The notes beneath the pieces were generated by a model, which worked only from the letters and a program-made list of their open reading frames with translations, was not told where the DNA came from and made no database searches. Position numbers and translations under genes: made by a program. A stretch of DNA of 6,255 nt from positions 1 through 6,255 of the forward strand of contig QWRL01000140.1 of assembly GCA_003670425.1 (NCBI GenBank), written 5' to 3'. Positions within the stretch are counted from its first letter, which is position 1; the number at the start of each line of letters is the position of its first letter. This document shows, piece after piece, positions 1 to 5,855 of this stretch. The stretch comes from Chloroflexota bacterium (lineage in GTDB: Bacteria; Chloroflexota; Anaerolineae; Anaerolineales; UBA11657).

Positions 1-72
1 CCGCAGTCACCGGACACTTTGGAGGCCTCTTAAGTTACGGCCATACACACCTGTTCAAAGTTAAGCGCCGCG

Positions 73-101
73 AATTCTGCACGCAAGGCGAGTGCAAAAT
101 T
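73..101 (-). repeat. Inverted repeat, 10-base arms
   Basis: AATTCTGCAC (73-82) and GTGCAAAATT (92-101) are inverted copies with one mismatch and a 9-base spacer. In a minus-strand RNA the mismatch becomes a G-U pair, giving an uninterrupted 10-base-pair hairpin; in a plus-strand RNA it would be a C-A mismatch. No T-run follows on the minus strand, so it does not look like an intrinsic terminator. It could be a leader hairpin or an operator. The role is unknown. Confidence 0.4.
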
Positions 102-142
102 AGCAAGAGTGCTGTGCCAGTTATTCATTGCGGAGCACTCGC
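83..142. repeat. Cluster of GAGTGC motifs in direct and inverted orientation
   Basis: GCAAG followed by AGTGC occurs twice in the same orientation, at 83-95 and 103-112, a spacing of about 20 bases. The motif then appears inverted as AGCACTCGC at 134-142. GCGAGTGC (88-95) is an exact inverted match to GCACTCGC (135-142), and GAGTGCT (107-113) to AGCACTC (134-140). Repeated half-sites at about two helical turns can mark a regulator binding region, but the motifs are short and no regulator is identified. The cluster partly overlaps the inverted repeat at 73-101. Confidence 0.3.
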
Positions 143-390
143 TCTAGAAGTTGTTATGAAGCCGGCCTGTCGCAGGAGACGAATAGCTGGGCCGCTGAGC
201 CGCAGCGCGTTCCGCCACCGTGCAAGTGCGGGTTGTGGCAGCCGGCCGGGCTGCAGTCGGGGATGTATGCGGGCGGGTTCGGGCGCACCACAAACGATCT
301 GGTGCGAATTGCATTTGAAAAAACGGATGCACGCCGCGACAGCGCGATTGCGGGCAGCAAGCGGATCGCTGTCCGCCGGGCGGGGTGGGG

Positions 391-425
391 CAATTGCCGG
401 CACACACCCGGTGCCCGGCCAATTG
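391..425. repeat. Imperfect 13-base-pair hairpin in the gene-free region
   Basis: CAATTGCCGGCAC (391-403) pairs with the inverted segment at 411-425, which ends in AATTG. All 13 pairs are Watson-Crick, with two single-base bulges (414 and 419) and a 7-base loop (404-410). It is the longest foldable structure seen in the left region. No T-run follows on either strand, so it is a poor candidate for a factor-independent terminator. If the promoter-like sequence at 503-531 is active, this hairpin would lie in the transcribed leader about 70-100 bases past the start. Confidence 0.35.
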
Positions 426-502
426 TATGCAGATGATCCGAAATAATGACGGCCTCCTCAGCATGCGCAACAATTTAGTATTGCAAAGACTTATTATCTT
501 GA

Positions 503-531
503 AATTTACTGGAAGCGCCAATGGTTGTCAA
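503..531 (-). promoter_or_regulatory. Candidate sigma-70-type promoter reading leftward
   Basis: On the minus strand, TTGACA (complement of 526-531) matches the -35 consensus in all six bases. It is followed by a 17-base spacer and TAAATT (complement of 503-508), a four-of-six match to the -10 box. A second, overlapping candidate is TTGGCG (complement of 516-521), 17 bases, then GATAAT (complement of 493-498, five of six). Both lie in the only AT-rich patch of the left region, beginning 45 bases past the stop of the DUF2877 gene. They would drive transcription out of the left edge across a gene-free leader of about 490 bases or more. This is a sequence match only; the organism's sigma factor preference is unknown. 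Confidence 0.35.
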
Positions 532-539
532 GTGGCGCT
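514..539. repeat. Perfect 7-base inverted repeat flanking the -35-like box
   Basis: AGCGCCA (514-520) and TGGCGCT (533-539) are exact inverted copies around a 12-base spacer that contains the TTGACA-like box. Two readings are possible. It may be an operator placed over a promoter. It may instead be a hairpin marking the end of the operon, since it begins 37 bases after the DUF2877 stop. Against a classical intrinsic terminator, the bases after the stem on the minus strand are TCCAGTAAATTTC, without a proper T-run. Confidence 0.4.
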
Positions 540-576
540 GGCGGCGTTTCCGCGCATAATTCGGCACGTCGGGCTG

Positions 577-1458
577 CTAGATTGCCCGGAGTGCATCAGC
601 GAGGCTGGCGGTTTCGCTCCAAAAGTGGCTGGCGATAAACCCCGCCAGCGCATCCGCACCGGATGTGTGCCCAACTTGGAACAAGGCTTGCAGAGCAGGC
701 ACAAAATCTGAAGGGCGCGCGAATGCCGTGAGCAGCGTGTGCCAAACTGACATGGCTTCGCCCCGGGCAGCAGCGTGCAGAAATGCGCCGGAGAGTGTGG
801 TGGTGCGGGGCGCAGCGGTTTGAGCCAAACGAATGCAGAATGCTTTGGCAGCGGTACCGTACAGGCCGGACCAAGCTGCAAACATGACACCGATGATGAA
901 GTCATCGCCGCCCGGCGTCAGCCCCTGCCCCAGGCCAGCCAGTTGGCGCGCTCCGTCTATCGCCCGGTTGAGGGAGTGTGTGCGCATTCCGTTGACCAGG
1001 TTGGTGGCGCCGCGGGCAAACAGCTTCAAAAAGGTGTTTGAATTGGGGGCGGTGTACAGCTCCAAGAGTGTTCCGGGCGCACAGCTGGCGATCGCATGCC
1101 GGGCAAGCGAGTCAAGCAAGTCCGGATTGTTTGTCACTGCGCGCCGCGCGGTAGCCCAGTCCGGCATTGGAGACCACACCTGAGCATGGGTAGTATCGAT
1201 GCGCCACCGCCCCACATACAACTCTGTGCTGGTCACGCGCACGGCAGCTGCAGCTGTGAGTCCGTGCAAGTTGGCGGCTTCAACTTGCAGGGCGAAGGGC
1301 GCAAGCGGGAGGCTTGCTGTGACGAGCGCCATGACGGCGCCGTTTTGGTTTACCAGGTTGCAGGCATGTTCAAACACATTTAGCAGGCGCGCGTGCGTGG
1401 TGTCCGCCAGCCACAGGTGGGCTGCGGGTGTGATTATGCGTGCGCGTAACTGGATCAC
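577..1458 (-). CDS. DUF2877 family protein, AllH/YlbF-like (putative carbamoyltransferase subunit)
   Basis: A 293-residue protein of the DUF2877 family. E. coli YlbF (AllH) of this family is assigned, with FdrA (AllF) and YlbE (AllG), to oxamate carbamoyltransferase, which converts oxalurate and phosphate to oxamate and carbamoyl phosphate. The diagnostic motifs are present: GLGQGLTPGGDD at residues 175-186, followed by a hydrophobic stretch, and VGHTSGADALAG at 262-273. TTLSGAFLHAAARGE (about 220-234) lies between them. No signal peptide or membrane segment is evident, so the protein is probably cytoplasmic. The start is GTG. Its GTGA overlaps the TGA stop of the upstream NmrA gene by 4 bases, indicating translational coupling, with a weak AGAAGG ribosome-binding-like sequence about 12 bases ahead. 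Length matches the family. Family membership is confident; the substrate is not, because the gene is separated from the AllG-like gene and surrounded by other enzymes. Confidence 0.88.
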   Translation of the reverse strand: MIQLRARIITPAAHLWLADTTHARLLNVFEHACNLVNQNGAVMALVTASLPLAPFALQVEAANLHGLTAAAAVRVTSTELYVGRWRIDTTHAQVWSPMPDWATARRAVTNNPDLLDSLARHAIASCAPGTLLELYTAPNSNTFLKLFARGATNLVNGMRTHSLNRAIDGARQLAGLGQGLTPGGDDFIIGVMFAAWSGLYGTAAKAFCIRLAQTAAPRTTTLSGAFLHAAARGEAMSVWHTLLTAFARPSDFVPALQALFQVGHTSGADALAGFIASHFWSETASLADALRAI

Positions 1459-2348
1459 TGCGTGCGCTGCCCTTCTGCGGCTGGCAGTGCCGCCGCAGTG
1501 CGCTGCACAAAGGCTGCCAGCGTGGTGGGCTCACGCGCCAGCAACCAGCGCAGGACGTTCGGGCTGCCACTGAGGCCATGCAGCGCATAGTACCGGAACA
1601 TTGCCAGCAGCGTGGCCACGGCGTAATCATTCAGGCCGCGCGCGCGGGCAGCCTTCTCCCAGTCGTTGAGCGATACAGTTTCTGTGCGTACCGGCCGGTT
1701 TAGCTGCCGGCTGAGCGACTCCGCTAGCTGCGTCTGCGTCAGGCCGGGCGTGCCGCACAGCTCATAAGTGGCACCGAAGTGGCCGGGCTCGGTTAGCACC
1801 AGCGCCGCCACCGCTGCCAGATCAGCCAAATCAATCAGGCTCAGGCGTGTTTCCGGCGGGTACGGCACGCTATGCACGCCCTTGCCGGTGATTGTTTGCC
1901 AGTCTGGCAGGAAGTTTTGCATGTATGCGCTGGGCTGCAAGATTGTGAACGGGAGCTGCGCTGCACACAGCATTTCTTCCACGCGCATTTTGCTCCAGTG
2001 GTGCGGCATGGCTTCCACCTGCGGCTGCAGCACAGAATGATAGACAAAGTGCGTAACGCGCGCTGCGCGGGCAGCGCCGATTACATTCTGGCCGATGGCG
2101 ACTTCCTGCGGATGCACGTTTGGGCAGATGTGATAAAGCGCGTGCACCCCGCAAAAAGCAGCGGCAAGCGTGTCCGCATTGAGCAGATCACCAACCATGA
2201 TTTCGGCTTGTGCGGAGATCTTGATTGCTGCAGCGCTGCGCTGCCTGCCGGGCTGGACCAGGGCACGCAGCCGGTGGCCGCCGCGCACTGCCAGCGCATC
2301 AATCACGGCCTGGCCGGTTTTGCCGGTGGCTCCAGTTATGAGAATCAT
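1455..2348 (-). CDS. NmrA/SDR-a5-like NAD(P)-binding protein
   Basis: A 297-residue protein with an N-terminal Rossmann fold that begins at the first residue: MILITGATGKTG, with the glycine-rich GATGKTG at 6-12. Other family marks are GDLLNADTLAAAF (53-65, acidic residues after beta-3), HFVYHSV (100-106), SKMRVEEML (119-127), LQPSAYMQNFL (137-147) and the late REPTTLAAFV (272-281). This pattern fits the NmrA-like atypical short-chain dehydrogenases, which bind NAD(P) and act as reductases, redox sensors or isomerases. The usual SDR Tyr-x-x-x-Lys pair is not seen in its normal form, so enzymatic activity is uncertain. The Arg residues after beta-2 (R28, R35) hint at NADP(H). The start ATG lies 87 bases after the Mo-hydroxylase stop with no clear ribosome binding site, and the stop overlaps the DUF2877 start. 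The role in the pathway is unknown; it may reduce an intermediate or serve as a redox partner. Confidence 0.85.
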   Translation of the reverse strand: MILITGATGKTGQAVIDALAVRGGHRLRALVQPGRQRSAAAIKISAQAEIMVGDLLNADTLAAAFCGVHALYHICPNVHPQEVAIGQNVIGAARAARVTHFVYHSVLQPQVEAMPHHWSKMRVEEMLCAAQLPFTILQPSAYMQNFLPDWQTITGKGVHSVPYPPETRLSLIDLADLAAVAALVLTEPGHFGATYELCGTPGLTQTQLAESLSRQLNRPVRTETVSLNDWEKAARARGLNDYAVATLLAMFRYYALHGLSGSPNVLRWLLAREPTTLAAFVQRTAAALPAAEGQRTQ

Positions 2349-2400
2349 TTGTGCGGGTGTCTGAGAAGCTGGCAGGCAAGTTATGCCATCAGCTGCCCTT

Positions 2401-2420
2401 GCGTGCAGCCGGCTGCGCGC
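2401..2420. repeat. Palindrome in the gap between the Mo-hydroxylase and NmrA genes
   Basis: GCAGCCGGCTGC (2405-2416) is a perfect 12-base palindrome. Flanking bases extend the pairing to 2401-2420, with one imperfect position (G-U in a plus-strand RNA, C-A in a minus-strand RNA). It sits inside the 87-base intergenic gap. No T-run follows on the minus strand, so it is not an obvious terminator. It may be an RNA-processing or attenuating hairpin within the operon, or chance in GC-rich DNA. Confidence 0.25.
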
Positions 2421-2435
2421 CTCTGGCCACTGGTA

Positions 2436-4778
2436 CTAGCCGCGCTTGGCGGCTTCCACTAATTCCCACAAGCGGTTGGGGCTGAGCGGAATCTCCAGCA
2501 CTTCGAGGCCGCTGCCCGCCAGTGCATTTTCCACGGCTTGCGCAAAAAGCGCGCCAACCGGAATTGCGCCGGCTTCGCCGGCACCCTTTACACCGAGTGG
2601 ATTAAGCGGTGAAGGCGTCACCTGGTGCGCAACGGTGACCGACGGCACATCGAGCGCAGTCGGCAGCAAATAGTCAATGAATGAACCATTCACGAGCTGC
2701 CCGTTTTCGTCGTAGATCAGCTGCTCGTAAAAAGCGTTGCCAATGCCCTGCGCCACGCCGCCCACCACCTGCGCATCCAGAATCAGCGGATTGATTACCT
2801 CGCCGCAATCATGCACCACAACATACTTCTGCACCTCGACCAGCATTGTTTCCGGGTCAACTTCTAAAATCATGGCATGCGCGCCGCTGGCAGTGGCGCC
2901 GCGCTCCGGCCCAAAGTAGTTGGTGGACTCCAAGCCCGGTTCCGTGCCCGGCTTGACGGCACCGCGCAGCGGGTTTGCGCGCTGAGCCAGCGTGCCCAGG
3001 CTGATGCTGTTGGCCGGCACGCCGCGCACATGCACCGCTCCATCTGCAATTTCCAAATCATCCTCAGCGCACTCAAAAATTTCACCGGCCAGCTTTAGAA
3101 TCTTGCGGCGCACATCTTTCGCCGCTTCGTTGACGGCGTTGCCCGCAACCACTGCGCCGCGGCTGGCAAATGTGCCGGCGCCCCAGTAGAACTGGTCGGT
3201 GTCGCCGGTGACGACTTCCACATCGCGCACATCCACGCCCACCTGGTCGGCTGCCAGCTGTGCCAGGCTGGTGAAGTGGCCCTGCCCTTGAGTGCCAATG
3301 CCGGTTGCCACACTTACCTTGCCGCTGGCCTGCACTTGCACGCGCGCGCCTTCATAGGGGCCGATGCCGGTGCCCTCTACGTAGCACACCACGCCGATGC
3401 CAAGTTGCCGGCCGGCAGCGCGCGCCGCTGGCTGCACTTCCGCTATAAATTTCTCGTACCCGATCAGCTCAAGCGCTTTTTCAAGGATGGGTGCATAGTT
3501 GCCGCTGTCGTATATCAGCGGTGCAAAGTCCTGGTAAATGATTTCGTTGTTGTACGGAAACGCATCCGGCGCAATGAAGTTGCGGCGGCGGATCTCATTG
3601 CCGTCTATGCCAAGAGCCGCAGCTGCGAGGTCCAGCAGGCGCTCCATTACAAACACGCCATGCTGGCGGCCGGCGCCGCGATACGGCGTGACGATTGTCT
3701 TGGTGGTGAACACGGCTGTGAACTCGCTGTAATAATGCGGCACGTGGTACACGCCCAGCAGCGTGCACTGGCTGTTAAGCGGCACGGTCAGCCCATACGG
3801 ATCATAGGCGCCGGCATCATGCAGAAAGACATCATGTATGCCAATGATGCGGCCATCTTTGCTGACTGCGATTTCGGCATCATGCACCTGGTTGCGCTCG
3901 TTGGTGGTGGCGTAGAAGTGTTCCGCGCGGTCTTCGATCCATTTCACGGGGCGGTTGAGCTGCAGCGCGGCCCATGGCACCAGCACTTCTTCCGGATAGA
4001 ACATCATAATTTTGGGGCCGAAGCCACCGCCAATGAAGGGTGCAATCACGCGCACCTGCTTCTCGTTGAGGTTTAGCATGGCAGCCAGCCCGTTGCGAAT
4101 TACCACCGGCGCCTGGGTGGTGTCCCACACCGTCAGCTTGCCCGCGCGTGCATCCCACTGCGCAACCACGCCGCGCGTCTCAATTGGCGCAGATGCACCG
4201 TGGTCGTAATGAAAGCGGCGCTGCACGACCAGATGCGCCTGCTGTTTGGCCGCCGCATAATCGCCCTTGCGCTGGATGACATGCGCAGCCACATTGGAGC
4301 CAACGTCTGCATGCACGAGTGCAGCGCCTGGTGCAAGCGCCTGCTCCAAATCCACAACGGCCGGCAGCGGTTCAAACTCCACATCGATGTCCTGCATTGC
4401 GTCTTCGGCAATGTAGCGGCTCTCCGCGATGACAAGCACAATCGATTCGCCCGCGTGGCGCACCTTGTCTTTTGCTAGCGGCACCTGTGTGCGGGCGTTG
4501 AAGACGATGCCCGCAACCGGCGGCGGCGGAACCAGCAGCGGGCCGGGCTGCCAGTAATCACCAAGGTCGGCGGCGGTGTAGGCCGCAATCACGCCGGGCC
4601 GCGCCAGCGCCCGGCTGACGTCTACGCGCTTGATGCGCGCATGCGCGTAGGGGCTGCGGTAGAACGCTGCATGCAGCAGGCCGGGCAGCTCAACATCATC
4701 CACAAACAGCGCCTGGCCGGCCAGCAGGCGCGGGTCTTCATTGCGGGTTACGGGCGCGCCAAAGTAGCGGGTGGCCAT
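2436..4778 (-). CDS. Xanthine dehydrogenase/CoxL-family molybdopterin-binding large subunit
   Basis: A 780-residue molybdenum hydroxylase catalytic subunit, full length for the CoxL-type family (about 750-800). The N-terminus has the usual start, YFGAPVTRNEDPRLLAG (5-21), then the a/b hammerhead domain to about residue 140, followed by two Mo-cofactor-binding domains. Visible motifs are GGGFGPK (250-256), PYRGAGR (365-371), GTQGQGHFT (495-503), HDCGEVINP (656-664), VGGVAQGIG (672-680) and VKGAGEAG (730-737), in which E735 is the expected catalytic base. Form I CO dehydrogenase carries AYRCSFR with a copper-binding Cys; the loop here is YRGAGR, so a CO dehydrogenase is unlikely. A hydroxylase acting on a heterocycle or aldehyde is more likely. 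No Tat signal is present. The 2Fe-2S small subunit and the FAD medium subunit that normally accompany this subunit are absent from the window. The ATG choice is supported by the family's N-terminus, though the ribosome binding site is weak. Substrate unknown. Confidence 0.93.
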   Translation of the reverse strand: MATRYFGAPVTRNEDPRLLAGQALFVDDVELPGLLHAAFYRSPYAHARIKRVDVSRALARPGVIAAYTAADLGDYWQPGPLLVPPPPVAGIVFNARTQVPLAKDKVRHAGESIVLVIAESRYIAEDAMQDIDVEFEPLPAVVDLEQALAPGAALVHADVGSNVAAHVIQRKGDYAAAKQQAHLVVQRRFHYDHGASAPIETRGVVAQWDARAGKLTVWDTTQAPVVIRNGLAAMLNLNEKQVRVIAPFIGGGFGPKIMMFYPEEVLVPWAALQLNRPVKWIEDRAEHFYATTNERNQVHDAEIAVSKDGRIIGIHDVFLHDAGAYDPYGLTVPLNSQCTLLGVYHVPHYYSEFTAVFTTKTIVTPYRGAGRQHGVFVMERLLDLAAAALGIDGNEIRRRNFIAPDAFPYNNEIIYQDFAPLIYDSGNYAPILEKALELIGYEKFIAEVQPAARAAGRQLGIGVVCYVEGTGIGPYEGARVQVQASGKVSVATGIGTQGQGHFTSLAQLAADQVGVDVRDVEVVTGDTDQFYWGAGTFASRGAVVAGNAVNEAAKDVRRKILKLAGEIFECAEDDLEIADGAVHVRGVPANSISLGTLAQRANPLRGAVKPGTEPGLESTNYFGPERGATASGAHAMILEVDPETMLVEVQKYVVVHDCGEVINPLILDAQVVGGVAQGIGNAFYEQLIYDENGQLVNGSFIDYLLPTALDVPSVTVAHQVTPSPLNPLGVKGAGEAGAIPVGALFAQAVENALAGSGLEVLEIPLSPNRLWELVEAAKRG

Positions 4779-4851
4779 AAAGCAGACTTTGCCGGCAGCA
4801 GTTACAGGTTCAGGAAGTATTCAGCGCGTTGCGTGACAGACCAGGCGCAGC

Positions 4852-5697
4852 TTACTTGCCACGCTTGCGGGCAGCGGGCTTGCTTTTGGCAGCGCGTCTG
4901 GCGGGTTTGGCATCTTCATCCAGCCAGGCTACGGCGCGGCAGAAGGCAGCCTCGCCGCCCTTGAAGTTCCACGGGAACGCGCCCAGCGTGATGCGTTTGT
5001 TGTGCAGCTCGGGCCGGCTGATGTCGCCGCCCAAATTCTCCACGTGCATGCAGTCATGCGGGAAGAGCGCGTTGTGGGTTAGTTGGTAGGCTGAGTCCGG
5101 AAACAGCGTGGCCATGTTTTTCTTGCCAAACTTTGCTTCGCTCTTGGCGCGTACTTTTTGCCAGTGCTCCAGTCCGCCGCGCCCCAGAAAGCGGCCGATG
5201 GGCAAGTTCATGGGGTGGTCGGTGGAAATCATGTCGACGCCCCAGATGTGTATTTTCTTTTTTAGCAGCCAGTCGCAGATGCTGAAGTGCGGCCCGGGGT
5301 GGCGCTGGATGTAGCGCTCCTCGTCACCTTCCGGACTGAGGAAAGAGTACTTGTGCCAGCCGGTGTGAATGAATAGAATGTCGCCGTCGCGGATGTCTGC
5401 GCGGGCTTCCAAGTCCTTGGGGGTGAAGAGCGCCAGATCATCGCAGATGTCGCTCACATCCACAATCACGCCCGGCCCCCACATCCACTCCACCGGGATC
5501 TGGTCGATGGTGCGGCCATGCGTCACAAAATGGCGCGGTGCATCCAAGTGGGTGCCCATGTGATTGGAGGTCATGATGTACTGCGCGTTGACGCCGTGTT
5601 CGGCCTTGCGCTTAATGTACTTGACCTCAAACGGCGGGTAAAACGGCCAAAAGGAACAATCCTGGTTTAGCGGCTGGGAGAGGTCGTAGATCTTCAT
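4852..5697 (-). CDS. Cyclase family (kynurenine formamidase/isatin hydrolase-like) metal-dependent hydrolase
   Basis: A 281-residue protein of the cyclase family (Pfam Cyclase, PF04199), whose known members include kynurenine formamidase KynB and isatin hydrolase; they hydrolyse amide bonds, some opening rings. The signature HMGTHLDAPRHF lies at 46-57, giving the expected metal ligands H46, H50 and D52, with H56 nearby. H208 and E220 are twelve residues apart, the same spacing as the His/Glu pair that completes the KynB zinc site. The protein is longer than KynB (about 206 residues). The extra length is an insertion at about 157-205 and a basic tail at about 264-281 with nine Lys/Arg. No signal peptide is seen. 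The ATG is well fixed by AAAGGAG six bases ahead, the best ribosome binding site in the window. The gene lies 158 bases after the DUF1116 gene and 73 bases before the Mo-hydroxylase. I infer it hydrolyses an amide or lactam made in the same pathway. Confidence 0.92.
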   Translation of the reverse strand: MKIYDLSQPLNQDCSFWPFYPPFEVKYIKRKAEHGVNAQYIMTSNHMGTHLDAPRHFVTHGRTIDQIPVEWMWGPGVIVDVSDICDDLALFTPKDLEARADIRDGDILFIHTGWHKYSFLSPEGDEERYIQRHPGPHFSICDWLLKKKIHIWGVDMISTDHPMNLPIGRFLGRGGLEHWQKVRAKSEAKFGKKNMATLFPDSAYQLTHNALFPHDCMHVENLGGDISRPELHNKRITLGAFPWNFKGGEAAFCRAVAWLDEDAKPARRAAKSKPAARKRGK

Positions 5698-5846
5698 GAA
5701 AGACTCCTTTGGTGAATGGTGTGTATTGTGAGATCAGTGGGCAGCCATTGCGCGCGAATGCAGCCGGTGCGGATGCTGCGGTTGATGGGCACGCCCAGCG
5801 CAAGTGTAGCTGAAGCGCGGTGTCCGATAGTTGGCGGTTGGCGCAT
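5694..5846 (-). other. Possible 50-codon small open frame in the DUF1116-cyclase gap (doubtful)
   Basis: A frame of 50 codons begins with ATG (complement of 5844-5846), nine bases after the DUF1116 stop. It ends with TGA at 5694-5696, overlapping the cyclase ATG as ATGA. It therefore fills the 158-base gap almost exactly. Against it, no ribosome binding site precedes the ATG. The predicted peptide (starts MRQPPTIGHR, ends TIHQRSLS) resembles nothing I know. The cyclase gene has its own strong ribosome binding site and needs no coupling. I list it so the gap is described, not as a confident gene. Confidence 0.15.
5704..5710 (-). promoter_or_regulatory. Strong ribosome binding site of the cyclase-family gene
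   Basis: AAAGGAG on the minus strand lies six bases before the ATG at 5697 and closely matches the anti-Shine-Dalgarno complement. The other visible starts in this operon have weak or no such sequence, so this protein may be translated more strongly than its neighbours. Confidence 0.75.
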
Positions 5847-5855
5847 GTGAGTTTG

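Larger units (their letters stand above)
1..576. other. Gene-free region beyond the last gene of the operon
   Basis: No convincing gene is seen on either strand in these 576 bases. Several open frames of about 80-125 codons exist, but they overlap one another on both strands. Their translations are rich in Arg, Pro, Ala, Cys and His, as expected of GC-rich non-coding DNA, and none resembles a known family. The region holds an AT-rich patch at about 441-510, a promoter-like sequence on the minus strand at 503-531, and inverted repeats at 73-101, 88-142, 238-254, 391-425 and 514-539. A ribosome-binding-like GAGGAGG lies on the minus strand (complement of 453-459), but no ATG, GTG or TTG sits at the right distance after it. 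The likeliest reading is the intergenic or leader region between this operon and a gene further left. A decayed gene cannot be excluded. Confidence 0.6.

Noticed and set aside
238..254. GCAGCC/GGCTGC hairpin (6-base arms, 5-base loop)
   Set aside because: Short GC-rich arms of this kind are expected by chance here, and no T-run or other context supports a function.
114..521. Open frames of 80-125 codons on both strands in the left region
   Set aside because: They overlap one another in several frames, start without a proper ribosome binding site and encode Arg/Pro/Cys/His-rich sequence with no family resemblance, so they look like chance frames.
514..539. Inverted repeat as a definite rho-independent terminator of the operon
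   Set aside because: The stem is only 7 base pairs with a 12-base loop and lacks a following T-run on the minus strand, so I report it as an inverted repeat and possible operator instead.
1872..2462. A 196-codon plus-strand open frame
   Set aside because: It is antisense to the NmrA gene and runs into the end of the Mo-hydroxylase. The minus-strand frame carries the Rossmann motif and family signatures; this one has none.
3276..4076. A 266-codon plus-strand open frame
   Set aside because: It lies wholly antisense to the Mo-hydroxylase gene, whose motifs are unambiguous. Its translation is rich in Ala, His and Val with no recognisable domain, typical of the complement of a GC-rich gene.
2436..4778. 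Aerobic CO dehydrogenase (coxL)
   Set aside because: The active-site loop is YRGAGR and not the Cys-containing form I loop, and no CoxM/CoxS genes are adjacent.
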